Origin: JAGVSV01 sp050952845
GTDB taxonomy: Bacteria; Bacillota; Clostridia; Christensenellales; Aristaeellaceae
NCBI GenBank assembly: GCA_050952845.1
Contig: JBMNLP010000001.1
Coordinates: forward strand, 1,178,001-1,242,000
DNA length: 64,000 nt
Direction: 5' to 3'
This document shows, piece after piece, positions 25,648-33,976 of this stretch (its first letter is position 1; every line of letters begins with the position of its first letter). The position numbers and the translations under genes were made by a program. The notes under the pieces are model-generated. The model was given only the letters and a program-made list of their open reading frames with translations. It was not told where the DNA came from and made no database searches.

Positions 25648-25670
25648 CGCAAAAACCTCCTTCATGAGTT

Positions 25671-25699
25671 ATTATACAGTTGAAGCAATGAGATAGCAA
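25671..25699 (-). promoter_or_regulatory. ireB operon promoter
   Basis: Reverse strand TTGCTA (25694-25699), 17 bases, TATAAT (25671-25676), about 24 bases before the ATG at 25647. Confidence 0.65.
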
Positions 25700-25835
25700 G
25701 CATATTCAGGACTTTTAATAAAAAAGCGGAAGAAAACGATGCAACCCATCATCTGTGAAAAATGAACAGCTAAAAGAACAAGGCGTATTGGAACAAAGCG
25801 CATATGCTCAGGAGGCGATCAGGTGATTGTGATCT

Positions 25836-26576
25836 TCAGGGCAGGGGAACGATGATATGAACCGGCTTGATAGCAATGGTTGCTGCGATTTTGTGCAGCA
25901 ACGCTGATGTTTCCTCGTAGGACATGCCATAGCCTGTCAGGTGAAAGATGTACTCGTTGGTGTCATCATAATAGTCATAGTAGACGCTGCATACGCTGAT
26001 CGTGCCGCTTGCTTCTGTTGGTCTATCATACAGCGTGGCGTTTTCCAGCATGCTGCCTGCGGGCAGGTTGTGAACAACGATGCGGTCATGTGCAAAACGC
26101 AGATTGGTCAGCCCGTTTTTCTCATAATCACCACGTATCAGGTCGAGGTAGCCGGGCAGGTTGTCGATTTCCTCCTGCAGCGAGGCATAGCTTGGTTCTT
26201 TCAGCTGCACCTCAAACGTGTACTTCTGGTCGGGGGTAAACCAGGCTTGCATATCGTACAGCATGTCCTCATGCTGTTCGACCGGTTCCTCAAGAAGGGC
26301 TGTCCGTATTTTGTCACCTGCGTGGATGAACTCGCCCGGCAGGGATAACGCGTAGTGATAGACGAGGTTTTCATACCGTTGCCATGGCCGCTTCACTTCA
26401 GCGCCAACTTTGGGTAGAAAGGGCGGGATGACGACTTGTTTCTCGCGCTGCTCCTGCTGGTTCGCAGCGCAGGGCAGCAGGTTAGCCAGCAACAGGAGAA
26501 CCAGGACAGCCAGGCGTCTGATGTTCAAGCGGTGTAAAAAGGATACGATTTTCCATGATTGATATGATCGCATCAT
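25836..26576 (-). CDS. Exported protein of unknown function
   Basis: About 246 residues. GGGAGG lies three and six bases before the twin ATGs at 26576 and 26573; the open frame extends further upstream but without a ribosome site and into the divergent promoter. The N-terminus (RLNIRRLAVLVLLLLANLLPCAANQ) is a signal peptide; the Cys does not sit in a good lipobox. The mature part has a PEF-like repeat pattern of aromatic strands (YTFEVQLKE, YIFHLTGYGM) and ends in two hydrophobic strands. I do not recognise a family. It is divergent from the DUF1275 gene. Confidence 0.68.
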   Translation of the reverse strand: MMRSYQSWKIVSFLHRLNIRRLAVLVLLLLANLLPCAANQQEQREKQVVIPPFLPKVGAEVKRPWQRYENLVYHYALSLPGEFIHAGDKIRTALLEEPVEQHEDMLYDMQAWFTPDQKYTFEVQLKEPSYASLQEEIDNLPGYLDLIRGDYEKNGLTNLRFAHDRIVVHNLPAGSMLENATLYDRPTEASGTISVCSVYYDYYDDTNEYIFHLTGYGMSYEETSALLHKIAATIAIKPVHIIVPLP

Positions 26577-26670
26577 AAACCTCCCATTGCCTACCCTACA
26601 TGGCGGGCCCGATTCCAAGAAAATTCTATATGCTGTTACACCGGCTGTCAAATATAAGCAGTCCGTAGTC

Positions 26671-26699
26671 TTGACGGTTTGGTGCCCACATGATAGCAT
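26671..26699 (+). promoter_or_regulatory. Promoter for the DUF1275 gene
   Basis: TTGACG (26671-26676), 17 bases, TAGCAT (26694-26699), about 22 bases before the GTG start at 26721. The -35 is strong and the -10 moderate. Confidence 0.45.
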
Positions 26700-26720
26700 A
26701 AAACGAAAGCAGGTGAGAGG

Positions 26721-27371
26721 GTGGGGGAGGGGTATAACCGCATCATATGCGGCTGGACATGGGCTCTTTCGTTGCTCAGCGGGTTGATGAATTTTTTGGC
26801 TCTGCAGTATATTGGGCGGGCTGTAACGCATCATACGGGCAATCTAACCAAACTGGCCCAGACGCTGATGGCAGGAGAGAATATAGTATCGTTTTTTGTC
26901 TTATTGCTGTTTCCTGTAGTGTATTTTCTGGGCGCTGCAGTTGCTGGCTTTTTGTATACCAACAAACCGGGTGCAGTGCAAACAAGGTATGGTGCTGCTC
27001 TGTGTTCCATTGGTATCGGTATGGTTGCGGGTGCCTGGTTGTTGGGAAGTCGGGATGCGTTTGGGTTGCTGTTGTCGTTTATGGCTGGTGTTCAAAACGG
27101 TATCTACCTGCGGTACCGATCGGTTCAACTCCGCTCCACGCACATGACCGGATACCTGACCGATGCCGGTTTTGCACTGTCACGCTGGATAAAAGGAGAG
27201 GCGGAAGCCCGTGAACGCTTTGTCTACCTGACTGTCCATTTGTTTTCATTTTTTCTTGGCGGCGTAGCAGCCCTGCTGATGCAGCCGGCTGGTTTTTTGG
27301 TGTCATCCCTGATTGCCGGCGCGGCATATATGGCTTTAGGGCTTATCTGCTTTCAGCTGCAACTTTCATGA
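26721..27371 (+). CDS. YoaK/DUF1275 family membrane protein
   Basis: 216 residues with six or seven hydrophobic segments. Family features are SGLMNFLALQYIGRAVTHHTGNLTKLAQTL near the N-terminus and MAGVQNGIYLRYRSVQLRSTHMTGYLTD in the middle, both typical of DUF1275 (small-molecule or ion transporters of unproven substrate). Translation appears to begin at GTG (26721) directly after AGGTGAGAGG. The gene is monocistronic. Confidence 0.82.
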   Translation: MGEGYNRIICGWTWALSLLSGLMNFLALQYIGRAVTHHTGNLTKLAQTLMAGENIVSFFVLLLFPVVYFLGAAVAGFLYTNKPGAVQTRYGAALCSIGIGMVAGAWLLGSRDAFGLLLSFMAGVQNGIYLRYRSVQLRSTHMTGYLTDAGFALSRWIKGEAEARERFVYLTVHLFSFFLGGVAALLMQPAGFLVSSLIAGAAYMALGLICFQLQLS

Positions 27372-27406
27372 GCGGTGCATGTATGTCATTAACAAAGGCA
27401 GATAAT

Positions 27407-27433
27407 TTGTTATGATGATAACAATTCTATAAT
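27407..27433 (+). promoter_or_regulatory. Promoter and palindromic operator of the solute-binding protein gene
   Basis: TTGTTAT-GATG-ATAACAA (27407-27424, perfect 7-4-7 inverted repeat) runs into TATAAT (27428-27433). A repressor bound there would block the -35 to -10 region. A GC-rich hairpin region (GGGCGG...CCGCCC, about 27475-27505) lies in the leader before the gene. Confidence 0.5.
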
Positions 27434-27537
27434 TCCTTATAAAGGATCAAGGCGTGGAAGCCATCAGTATTTGATGGGCGGTGAAGGTTCGGCGTTTCCG
27501 CCGCCCGATTGAATCAAAAGATTGGAGGGTTTTGAGA

Positions 27538-28335
27538 ATGAAGAAATTGCTGCTGTTGCTGGTGTTGGTGCTGTCTGTTACGGTACCGGCTGGTGCTGAA
27601 ACGCTGCGCGTGGGCATGACGTGTGATTATGCACCCTACAACTGGACGCAGGCGGAGGCGTCGGACATGGCGGTGCCGCTGGCGGCAGGTGGGTATGCGG
27701 ACGGATATGATGTGCAGATTGCCCTATTGATTGCCAAGGAACTAGGTATGGATCTGGAAATTGTCAAAACAGAATGGGATGGCTTGCCTATGGCGCTGAC
27801 CAACGGTAAGATCGATGCCATCATCACCGGGATGAGCCCCACCGCCGAGCTCAAGATGGTGATTGACTTCACTGATCCTTACTATGAGAGCGATTTGGTG
27901 ATGGTCGTCATGAAATCAAGCCCTTATGCCGAAGCGACCAGCCTAGACGACTTGGCGGGTGCCAGGATCACGGGTCAGCTCAACACCTTCCATTATACCG
28001 TCATTGACCAGATACCCGGCGTCATCAAGGAAACGGCGCTGGAGACATTTCCAGCCATGATCGTCGCGCTGGCTAGCGGCAGGATTGATGGCTGCATCAG
28101 CGAGCGCCCGGTTGCAATTTCTGCGGTGGCTTCCAATCCCGACTTCACGATTACGGCATTTGACGAAGAGGCAGGGTTTATCACCAATGAGGAAGACACC
28201 ACGGTGGCTGTCGGCCTCAGGAAGGATAGCCCGCTGCTGGAGCAGATCAACCTGGTGCTGGCTGGGTTAGACAGGGTGTCCCGGCTTGCCATGATGGATG
28301 AAGCCATCGCCCGTCAACCGCTGGCGGAAGAGTAA
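27538..28335 (+). CDS. Amino-acid-type ABC transporter solute-binding protein
   Basis: 265 residues, family 3 binding protein (SBP_bac_3). The start at 27538 follows TTGGAGGG. Signal peptide MKKLLLLLVLVLSVTVPAGA, then ETLRVGMTCDYAPYNW, the ligand-binding pattern DVQIALLIAKELG, and the hinge stretch DFTDPYYESDLVMVV. No Cys follows the signal peptide, so it is not a lipoprotein, unusual for a Gram-positive binding protein, which is normally membrane-tethered. Its permease and ATPase partners are reduced to remnants immediately downstream, so it is an orphan unless it serves another transporter. Confidence 0.88.
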   Translation: MKKLLLLLVLVLSVTVPAGAETLRVGMTCDYAPYNWTQAEASDMAVPLAAGGYADGYDVQIALLIAKELGMDLEIVKTEWDGLPMALTNGKIDAIITGMSPTAELKMVIDFTDPYYESDLVMVVMKSSPYAEATSLDDLAGARITGQLNTFHYTVIDQIPGVIKETALETFPAMIVALASGRIDGCISERPVAISAVASNPDFTITAFDEEAGFITNEEDTTVAVGLRKDSPLLEQINLVLAGLDRVSRLAMMDEAIARQPLAEE

Positions 28336-28349
28336 TCGCAATACGCGCC

Positions 28350-28374
28350 CCGCCTCCGGTAGGACGCGGTTTTT
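28350..28374 (+). terminator. Terminator after the solute-binding protein gene
   Basis: CCGCCTCC-GGTA-GGACGCGG, eight-position stem with one mismatch and a 4-base loop, then TTTTT. It separates the binding protein from the downstream transporter remnants, as is common where the binding protein is made in excess. Confidence 0.65.
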
Positions 28375-28379
28375 GGAGG

Positions 28380-28783
28380 ATGCATGCCAACAACGTTTTG
28401 GGCTGGGTAGGCCATCTGCTGGATTGTTAGAGCAAATTTACTTATCATGGCACAGTCGCAGACTTGCCTTTTTGCCTCTGGCTGTGTCGCTGTTCACTTG
28501 ACGTAGCGCTGCTACGCCTACGTTCACGCTCCTTGCCGGAGACAAAAATTCTGCGCGGCTTTGTGCGCTACGATTGCGTAATTTGCTCTAAGGCAGCTTG
28601 TTTTTGGAAGGCGCCGGCGTAACACAGCTGATTGCTGTGATGGGTACTGCTGCCGACTTTGCTATTGGCTCCCTGGTGGTGAGCACACTGATGCCCGGCA
28701 ATTGACGCATTGTTGAGGAAGGGGCGCCTGTCGTTCTGTTCCGGAATCCCGCGAGCGACAGGAATCAAAGCGTTTTAGCACGT
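28380..28783 (+). pseudogene. Remnants of ABC permease N-terminus and ATPase C-terminus
   Basis: Directly after the binding protein terminator, GGAGG and an ATG (28380) open MHANNVLGWVGHLLD, interrupted by a foldback element. Beyond the element, the frame from 28592 reads SLFLEGAGVTQLIAVMG and FAIGSLVVSTLM, close to the start of amino-acid permeases (compare LLEGAGVTLQIFAVT). After a TGA at 28703 the same frame continues RIVEEGAPVVLFRNPASDR, matching the C-terminal end of GlnQ-type ATPases (VEEG-P--F--P-----). So a permease and an ATPase appear to have been deleted to their outer edges, with one element insertion and at least one stop. Homology is by eye. Confidence 0.6.
28427..28591. mobile_element. 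165-bp foldback element (MITE-like)
   Basis: Starts TTAGAGCAAATT and ends with its exact complement AATTTGCTCTAA. The interior continues as an imperfect palindrome: GCAGA and TTTTTGCCTCTGGC on the left face GCCGGAGACAAAAA and TCTGC on the right, and the centre is GTAGCG-CTG-CTACGC. No ORF and no clear target duplication. The terminal repeats do not match those of the nearby IS1634-type element, so the mobilising transposase is not in this window. Confidence 0.7.
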
Positions 28784-28811
28784 ACCATGCGGGGCATTGG
28801 AAACAGCGGCT

Positions 28812-29669
28812 TCAGTCCTTGATGAGTCCGATATAAGGGGCGCTGCCCTCTGCTGGTGGCAGGGGCTGGAGTGGGTATATCATGCCGCCGGGTATCCTGT
28901 TTGCCCCCGGCCAGACGTTTTCCGGCAGGCGCAGCTGATAAGCATTTGCTTGAATGTGCCGGTGGATCAGCGCGATGGCGTCAGGCGCATTCATGCCGTC
29001 GAGTGCCAGCTCGGCAACCCGCACCGTGCCCTTACCCCAGGCTTGGCAGACTGCCACAGCCCTGCCGATGCTGGTGGTAAGTATCAGCACCCAGCTGCCC
29101 ACGGCACGTTCGCTGTTCACAACAAACTCAATGGCATTTTGGTTCCAGCGGACATATAAACCGCTGGCTGAGAAGGCTGCATCGCGCACCTGCAGGTAAT
29201 CAGCGGGAGACACATTTCTGGCAGCGCCACCCTCAGGCGGCGGGAGGATGTCACCGGCGGGCAGGCTTTCAGTGTCGTAGTAGAACGCGGTTTTATAACC
29301 GCGTTTTTGATAAAAATTGATCAGGTCCCTGTCAGCAGGAGCTAAAACCGAAGCGGCGATGCCATGCTGCCGCATCCAGGCATGGGCGGCGTTCAATAAG
29401 CCCGTGCTGATGCCGCGCCTGCGGAAGGACTGCAAAGTAGCCACCGCATATACATACCGGCAAGACAAATTGCCCATGTGTGTTTGCAACTGTGCCGGCA
29501 ACATGGTCAGCATGCCGGCAATGGTGCCTGCTTCTTCGTGAACGAGCATGCTGTCGTTGCGGTGGCGATGCGTAAAGTAGTGACGGATGACCTCGTCAGA
29601 ATCGCCAAAAGCCTCTTGCCAGAGAGCGTACAGCCCCGGATGATCGGTGTTCGTCGCAAAACGGATCAT
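28812..29669 (-). CDS. GNAT family N-acetyltransferase, Eis-like
   Basis: 285 residues. The GNAT fold is in the first half, with the acetyl-CoA loop VATLQSFRRRGISTGLL (near 77) and the following NFYQKRGYKTAFYYDTE. The second half looks like the C-terminal sterol-carrier-like domain of Eis-type enzymes (VLILTTSIGRAVAVCQ). The acceptor substrate is unknown. It overlaps the upstream DUF2156 gene by four bases, forming a two-gene operon; the two may act on the same amino-acylated or acetylated target. Confidence 0.84.
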   Translation of the reverse strand: MIRFATNTDHPGLYALWQEAFGDSDEVIRHYFTHRHRNDSMLVHEEAGTIAGMLTMLPAQLQTHMGNLSCRYVYAVATLQSFRRRGISTGLLNAAHAWMRQHGIAASVLAPADRDLINFYQKRGYKTAFYYDTESLPAGDILPPPEGGAARNVSPADYLQVRDAAFSASGLYVRWNQNAIEFVVNSERAVGSWVLILTTSIGRAVAVCQAWGKGTVRVAELALDGMNAPDAIALIHRHIQANAYQLRLPENVWPGANRIPGGMIYPLQPLPPAEGSAPYIGLIKD

Positions 29670-30574
29670 AGCGTTCCTTCCCCGATGTATACTGCGGAGG
29701 ATTTTTCGATGAGCATCGCCGGCCGGTAGGATAGTTTGGCGCGTCTGAGCCCTTCGTCGCCAGCGTCATCCTCTCGGTTAATATACTGGTATTCTGAGCA
29801 GTTGGCGGCAGCAAATTCTCGGTTGATCATCTGGTAGGCGCCTTGGAAGCCGTTCAAAGCCTTCTCGATATGGATCACATAGGTGGTATCATTGAGCGCC
29901 TCGCCCATGGTAACAGCGATAACCTTGCCCCTGATGCGCAACAGGGCGCCTGTCAAGTTCAGATCAAAGTAATGCTGGAACGCCTGCTCTACCGCGTAGG
30001 ATTCCATATACAGCGTCTCGTTCTCGCGGTAGCTGTTTTCCCGGCACCATGCTTGGCTCATCTCATGGGCTTCGCTGATGTTCTGTTTCGTGATGGGCTC
30101 ATATTGCCAGTCCGGATATTGCTGGATGAACCGGTTGATGTGGTTTCTCTTGCTGCTGAGCTTTCTGCCCGCCAATGTAATCAAACTGTCTGAAGTGTAT
30201 ACGTAGTCGAAGTCATTGCGGTTTGGCGTGTAAATGAACTGGCCGGGGTAGAGCGCTTCCAGCCTTTTGATATCCTCGTTAAGCACCACGTTGAACGTTA
30301 GCGGTATACCTTTGGCGTGAGCGTCCAGAATCAATGTGTCGATGACAGGCTTGACATCGCCAGAGCCTGAGGGGAATATGTAGGTCGGGTCATCCGGATC
30401 GGACTGGATGATCAGGTGCCCTTGGTATTCGGCAGCCCTCAGAAGAAACACATCGCGCCAGATAAAGTTGGTGGTAAAGTTATACTCAATGGAGCCGCGG
30501 TGTCCGAGGCGAAGGATGTTTGTCATCCTGTTCCGGTCACCGATACCGATCTCTTTAAAATCAATCGTGGAAAT
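29666..30574 (-). CDS. DUF2156 protein (aminoacyl-lipid transferase C-terminal domain), probable ATT start
   Basis: The first ATG (30526) gives 286 residues beginning MTNILRLGHRG, but it lacks a ribosome site and cuts into the conserved N-terminus. In the same frame the sequence upstream encodes STIDFKEIGIGDRNR, the usual opening of this family, and an ATT codon at 30574 stands five bases after AAAGGTGAT. No ATG, GTG or TTG occurs between them. I therefore place the start at ATT. Family marks are RGSIEYNFTTNFIWRD, HINRFIQQYPDW and INREDDAGDEGLRRAKLSYRP. The fold is that of the GNAT domain in MprF-like lysyl-phosphatidylglycerol synthases; soluble members have unknown acceptors. Confidence 0.82.
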   Translation of the reverse strand: MSTIDFKEIGIGDRNRMTNILRLGHRGSIEYNFTTNFIWRDVFLLRAAEYQGHLIIQSDPDDPTYIFPSGSGDVKPVIDTLILDAHAKGIPLTFNVVLNEDIKRLEALYPGQFIYTPNRNDFDYVYTSDSLITLAGRKLSSKRNHINRFIQQYPDWQYEPITKQNISEAHEMSQAWCRENSYRENETLYMESYAVEQAFQHYFDLNLTGALLRIRGKVIAVTMGEALNDTTYVIHIEKALNGFQGAYQMINREFAAANCSEYQYINREDDAGDEGLRRAKLSYRPAMLIEKSSAVYIGEGTL

Positions 30575-30728
30575 TGTACATCACCTTTCAAACGCTCACT
30601 GGCAAACTTGTGTCGACGGGATGAATATACCCCCGAATAGCGCCGGCACACCATTTAGTATAACAGACTTGGTTGCTCTGCTCAATCGCTTCTAAGAATT
30701 GCAGATGATCAGATACAACTCATCATGG

Positions 30729-30734
30729 TATAAT
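30729..30734 (+). promoter_or_regulatory. Extended -10 promoter for the HD-domain gene
   Basis: TATAAT preceded by TGG, about 46 bases before the ATG at 30780. No clear -35. Confidence 0.5.
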
Positions 30735-30779
30735 GGTTGCATCGGGCTGCCGATGACGGCAGACACAAAGGAGAGCGTC

Positions 30780-31442
30780 ATGTCGATTACATTTGAAAGC
30801 GTTCAGAAGAACGATACCATCAACACATACATTCGCAAAGCGGATGAATCGCTGTCTGCGCTGGGATATACAGAGCACAGCTTTGCCCACGTGACACGCA
30901 CGGCGTTTGATGCAGCGCGCATTCTGAAAGAAACAGGGCATGATGACAGGCTGGCAGAGCTGGCTGCCATCGCAGGGTACCTGCACGACATCGGCAACGT
31001 CATCAACCGGAATGGCCATGAGCGCAGCGGGGCGCTGATGGCGTTTGCGCTGCTGAACGATATGGGGGCTGCTGCGGAGGACATCGCTACCATCGTGACA
31101 GCCATCGGCAACCATGATGAGTCGACGGCTTTCCCGGTTAATGATGTGGCAGCAGCGCTGATCTTAGCTGACAAAACGGACGTGCGCTACACAAGGGTGC
31201 GCAACAAGGACAATGTTACCAACGACATCCATGACCGCGTCAACTATGCAGTCCGTCAATCCGAGGTGGTTATCAACCGGGAACAGGCTGAAATTAACCT
31301 GATGCTGACGATCGACACAGGTATCTGCAGCATATCGGAGTACTTTGAAATCTTTCTCAGCAGGATGCTGCTGTGTCGCCGCGCGGCTGAACGCTTGCGC
31401 CTGTCATTCGGGTTGATCATCAACGGGCAGAAAATGATGTAG
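30780..31442 (+). CDS. HD-domain phosphohydrolase
   Basis: 220 residues. AAAGGAGAGCG precedes the ATG at 30780. Metal-binding residues of the HD superfamily are visible: HSFAHVTRT (first His), GYLHDIGNVINRNGHERSG (His-Asp pair) and IGNHDES. LADKTDVRYTRVRN follows in the usual place for the distal Asp. Such proteins hydrolyse nucleotides or phosphorylated signals; substrate unknown. Monocistronic, ending five bases before the stop of the convergent GH31 gene, with no obvious terminator between. Confidence 0.86.
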   Translation: MSITFESVQKNDTINTYIRKADESLSALGYTEHSFAHVTRTAFDAARILKETGHDDRLAELAAIAGYLHDIGNVINRNGHERSGALMAFALLNDMGAAAEDIATIVTAIGNHDESTAFPVNDVAAALILADKTDVRYTRVRNKDNVTNDIHDRVNYAVRQSEVVINREQAEINLMLTIDTGICSISEYFEIFLSRMLLCRRAAERLRLSFGLIINGQKMM

Positions 31443-31447
31443 CGATG

Positions 31448-33751
31448 TTAAAAAGCCACTGTCACGGCTGCTCCGCTGTACGCTGTGCTTTTTCTGATTT
31501 GCGTACCGTTTCTGGTATGCAGAACGCAGTCAGGCTTTTCCATGCTGCAGGGCCAGTTGCCTTGGGCATCGCTAATGACCAGCGTTCTGTTGGCATCGGA
31601 ATATGCCAGTCTGATCTCCGCATAGGCTCCTTCCAGATAGGCCATGTCGCTGCCGTTATCCATATAAAGCGTAAAGGCACCGTCACTACCTTCGTATACA
31701 TGAATAATATCCGGGATACCGGCAGCATTGCCATCCGATGCTTCGGGCAGGATGGCGCCGCTGCGCGCATAGACAGGTATCCGGTTGATGGGCGCGTAAG
31801 CTTCTATATCGCTGCCGCCTGGATACAGCTGACCGGTGTGCATATCATACCAGTCGGAGCCCTCAGGCAGGTACACATTGCGAACTTCGGGCAGGTTCAG
31901 CGGCTGGCTGTCCGGACCATATCTCATGGCGTGCACCACTGGGCAGATCAGCAGGGCGGGACCGAACATGTATTGGTCGGCGATGGTGTGCACGCGTTTG
32001 TCGGAAGCAAAATCAAACATCAGGCTGCGCATGATGGTTTCTCCCCGCTGCACAATGCCCCAGGCAAGCGAATAGGTATAGGGCAACATGCGGTAACGCA
32101 GCTTGATATGGTGCACGATTGTGTCGTATATCAGGCTGCCTTCCTCACCAAACTGCCAGGGTTCGCGCGGGGTATCTGTGCCGTGTGACCGCATGATCGG
32201 CAAAAAGGTGCCCAGCTGTAGCCAGCGGGTGTAGAGCTCCCGGTAGCCCAGGTCATCCTTTCCCTGCTCAAAACGACCTTGCCAGAACCAGGGCGCTTTT
32301 GCACCGGGATCGTTCAGCCAGCGCCTGTATGCTGCGTCGTTGCCAACAAAAAATGCACCGATGTCCAGTGTCCAATAAGGTACGCCGCTCATGCTGATGC
32401 TCAGCCCCTCGGCAATTTGGCTTTTCATGACATGCCAGTCGGCATAGATATCACCGGACCACAGGATGGTGGCATACTTCTGTCCGGACAGATAGCCGGA
32501 TCGGGTCAGGTTGACAAACCGTTTGCTGCCGGGCAGCTTGGCATAGCGCTCGTAGATGCCCTTGGCATGCATCACGGCATACAGGTTGGCTTGGCGCGCA
32601 TCCAGGTGTTTTGTCAGCGCGTCCCGCGATAGGAGGTATCGTTCCTCATCGCTTTTCTTTTCGACGCCGCTCCAGTCTGGTGTAAAGGGCTCGGTGGAAT
32701 CGCACCACAGCGCATCGGTACCGGCGGGGATGATTTCCCGCATCAGCTGCTGCCAATAAATGCTGCGTGCCTCCTCATCAAAGGCATCATAGGTGGACAT
32801 ATCGGCTAACAGCTTGCCGTGCGCCATCATTTCGGCGTGGTCTTCGCCCTTGCGGTTGATGTTGGGCCACACCGACAGCATGAAGGCGATGCCATTTTCA
32901 TGCAGCGTATCAACCATGCCTTTGAAGTCGGGGAAACGCTCCTTGTCGATGATTTTATTGCCCCACTTGCCTTCTTCCCATGATTTCCAGTCCAGCACAA
33001 TGCAGGACAGGGGAATGCCACGGCGCTTGAACTCTGCCGCGGTGGTCAGCACATCTTCCGCCGAAACATATCTTTCCTTGGATTGTATATAGCCGTATGC
33101 CCATCTGGGCAGCATAGCGGGCTGGCCTGTCAGGGTGCGGACGCCCTTGACCAGTTCATCAAATGTATCGGCTGCGATGATGTAGTAGGCAATCTGGTCC
33201 ACGGCATCAAATACCATGTCGATTTTGTTGTCTTTTTCCTCATAGGTCATCAGACAGCAGGCATCAAACACCAGCGCATAGCCCCTGGAAGACAGCAGCA
33301 CAGGCATGGGGATTTTCATGTTGTTCTGGTACAGGTATTCCTTGACACCACGATAGTTATAGATGCCGTTTTCATGCTGTCCCAGGCCATATATGCATTC
33401 GTCATTTGCAATACCTAACGTTAACCGCCCTTCATAGGCATCGGAGATTTTGATCAGCTTCGTTTGGTCCGTCATGGCGCGCTCGCCATCTACAGTTTTT
33501 ACCACACGGTAAGCAGATTGGCTGTCAACAGTATCGAGCCTGCGTATCTCCTTGGGCTTCAGGTCAAATTCAAGCTGTGTAAACAATTTCTTGTTGCTGC
33601 TTGAAAAATCCACCGGCTGCTGTCTGTCGGTAACCAGAATGGTGTCCGCACTGAAAGCCTGTTCGATGATGCTGGAGGGGGGAAGCGCCGTGCCTGATGC
33701 GCTGCATACGATGCGGGTGATGTCGTTCTTCAGTTGCCTGTTGTTAGTCAT
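31448..33751 (-). CDS. Glycoside hydrolase family 31 (alpha-glucosidase/alpha-xylosidase)
   Basis: 767 residues, cytoplasmic (no signal). GTDALWCDSTEPF carries the nucleophile Asp and LWSGDIYADW the acid/base Asp of GH31. WAYGYIQSKERY, CIVLDWKSWEEGKWG and the C-terminal beta domains with PVYARSGAILP complete the architecture. The W..S...Y and DWKSW patterns are more like alpha-xylosidase (YicI) than maltase, but substrate is not certain. GGAAGG lies before the ATG at 33751. Single gene with no transporter beside it. Confidence 0.92.
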   Translation of the reverse strand: MTNNRQLKNDITRIVCSASGTALPPSSIIEQAFSADTILVTDRQQPVDFSSSNKKLFTQLEFDLKPKEIRRLDTVDSQSAYRVVKTVDGERAMTDQTKLIKISDAYEGRLTLGIANDECIYGLGQHENGIYNYRGVKEYLYQNNMKIPMPVLLSSRGYALVFDACCLMTYEEKDNKIDMVFDAVDQIAYYIIAADTFDELVKGVRTLTGQPAMLPRWAYGYIQSKERYVSAEDVLTTAAEFKRRGIPLSCIVLDWKSWEEGKWGNKIIDKERFPDFKGMVDTLHENGIAFMLSVWPNINRKGEDHAEMMAHGKLLADMSTYDAFDEEARSIYWQQLMREIIPAGTDALWCDSTEPFTPDWSGVEKKSDEERYLLSRDALTKHLDARQANLYAVMHAKGIYERYAKLPGSKRFVNLTRSGYLSGQKYATILWSGDIYADWHVMKSQIAEGLSISMSGVPYWTLDIGAFFVGNDAAYRRWLNDPGAKAPWFWQGRFEQGKDDLGYRELYTRWLQLGTFLPIMRSHGTDTPREPWQFGEEGSLIYDTIVHHIKLRYRMLPYTYSLAWGIVQRGETIMRSLMFDFASDKRVHTIADQYMFGPALLICPVVHAMRYGPDSQPLNLPEVRNVYLPEGSDWYDMHTGQLYPGGSDIEAYAPINRIPVYARSGAILPEASDGNAAGIPDIIHVYEGSDGAFTLYMDNGSDMAYLEGAYAEIRLAYSDANRTLVISDAQGNWPCSMEKPDCVLHTRNGTQIRKSTAYSGAAVTVAF

Positions 33752-33929
33752 CTCGTTACCTTCCTTGTGCGTGATTGCAATATGCTATCATACTTGCTTA
33801 TGAAATCAAAGCGTTTGGAGTCAGCTTGCAACATGCCTGTCTCTTGGTTCAGCGTTGAGCATCTGTTGTTTTTCAAAGCGCTTGCGATCATGTCGCTTAT
33901 CGTTGCTTTCAATGGCAAGCATGTTTTGG

Positions 33930-33935
33930 TATAAT
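33930..33935 (+). promoter_or_regulatory. Extended -10 promoter for the yugP-like gene
   Basis: TATAAT preceded by TGG (TTTTGGTATAAT), 41 bases before the ATG at 33977. The -35 is poor. Confidence 0.45.
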
Positions 33936-33976
33936 TATGGCGTTGAACGAGCCCATTGACACAAGGAGGAAAGTCT

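Noticed and set aside
31445..32188. 247-codon plus-strand frame
   Set aside because: Antisense to the GH31 catalytic and C-terminal domains, without its own ribosome site or motif.
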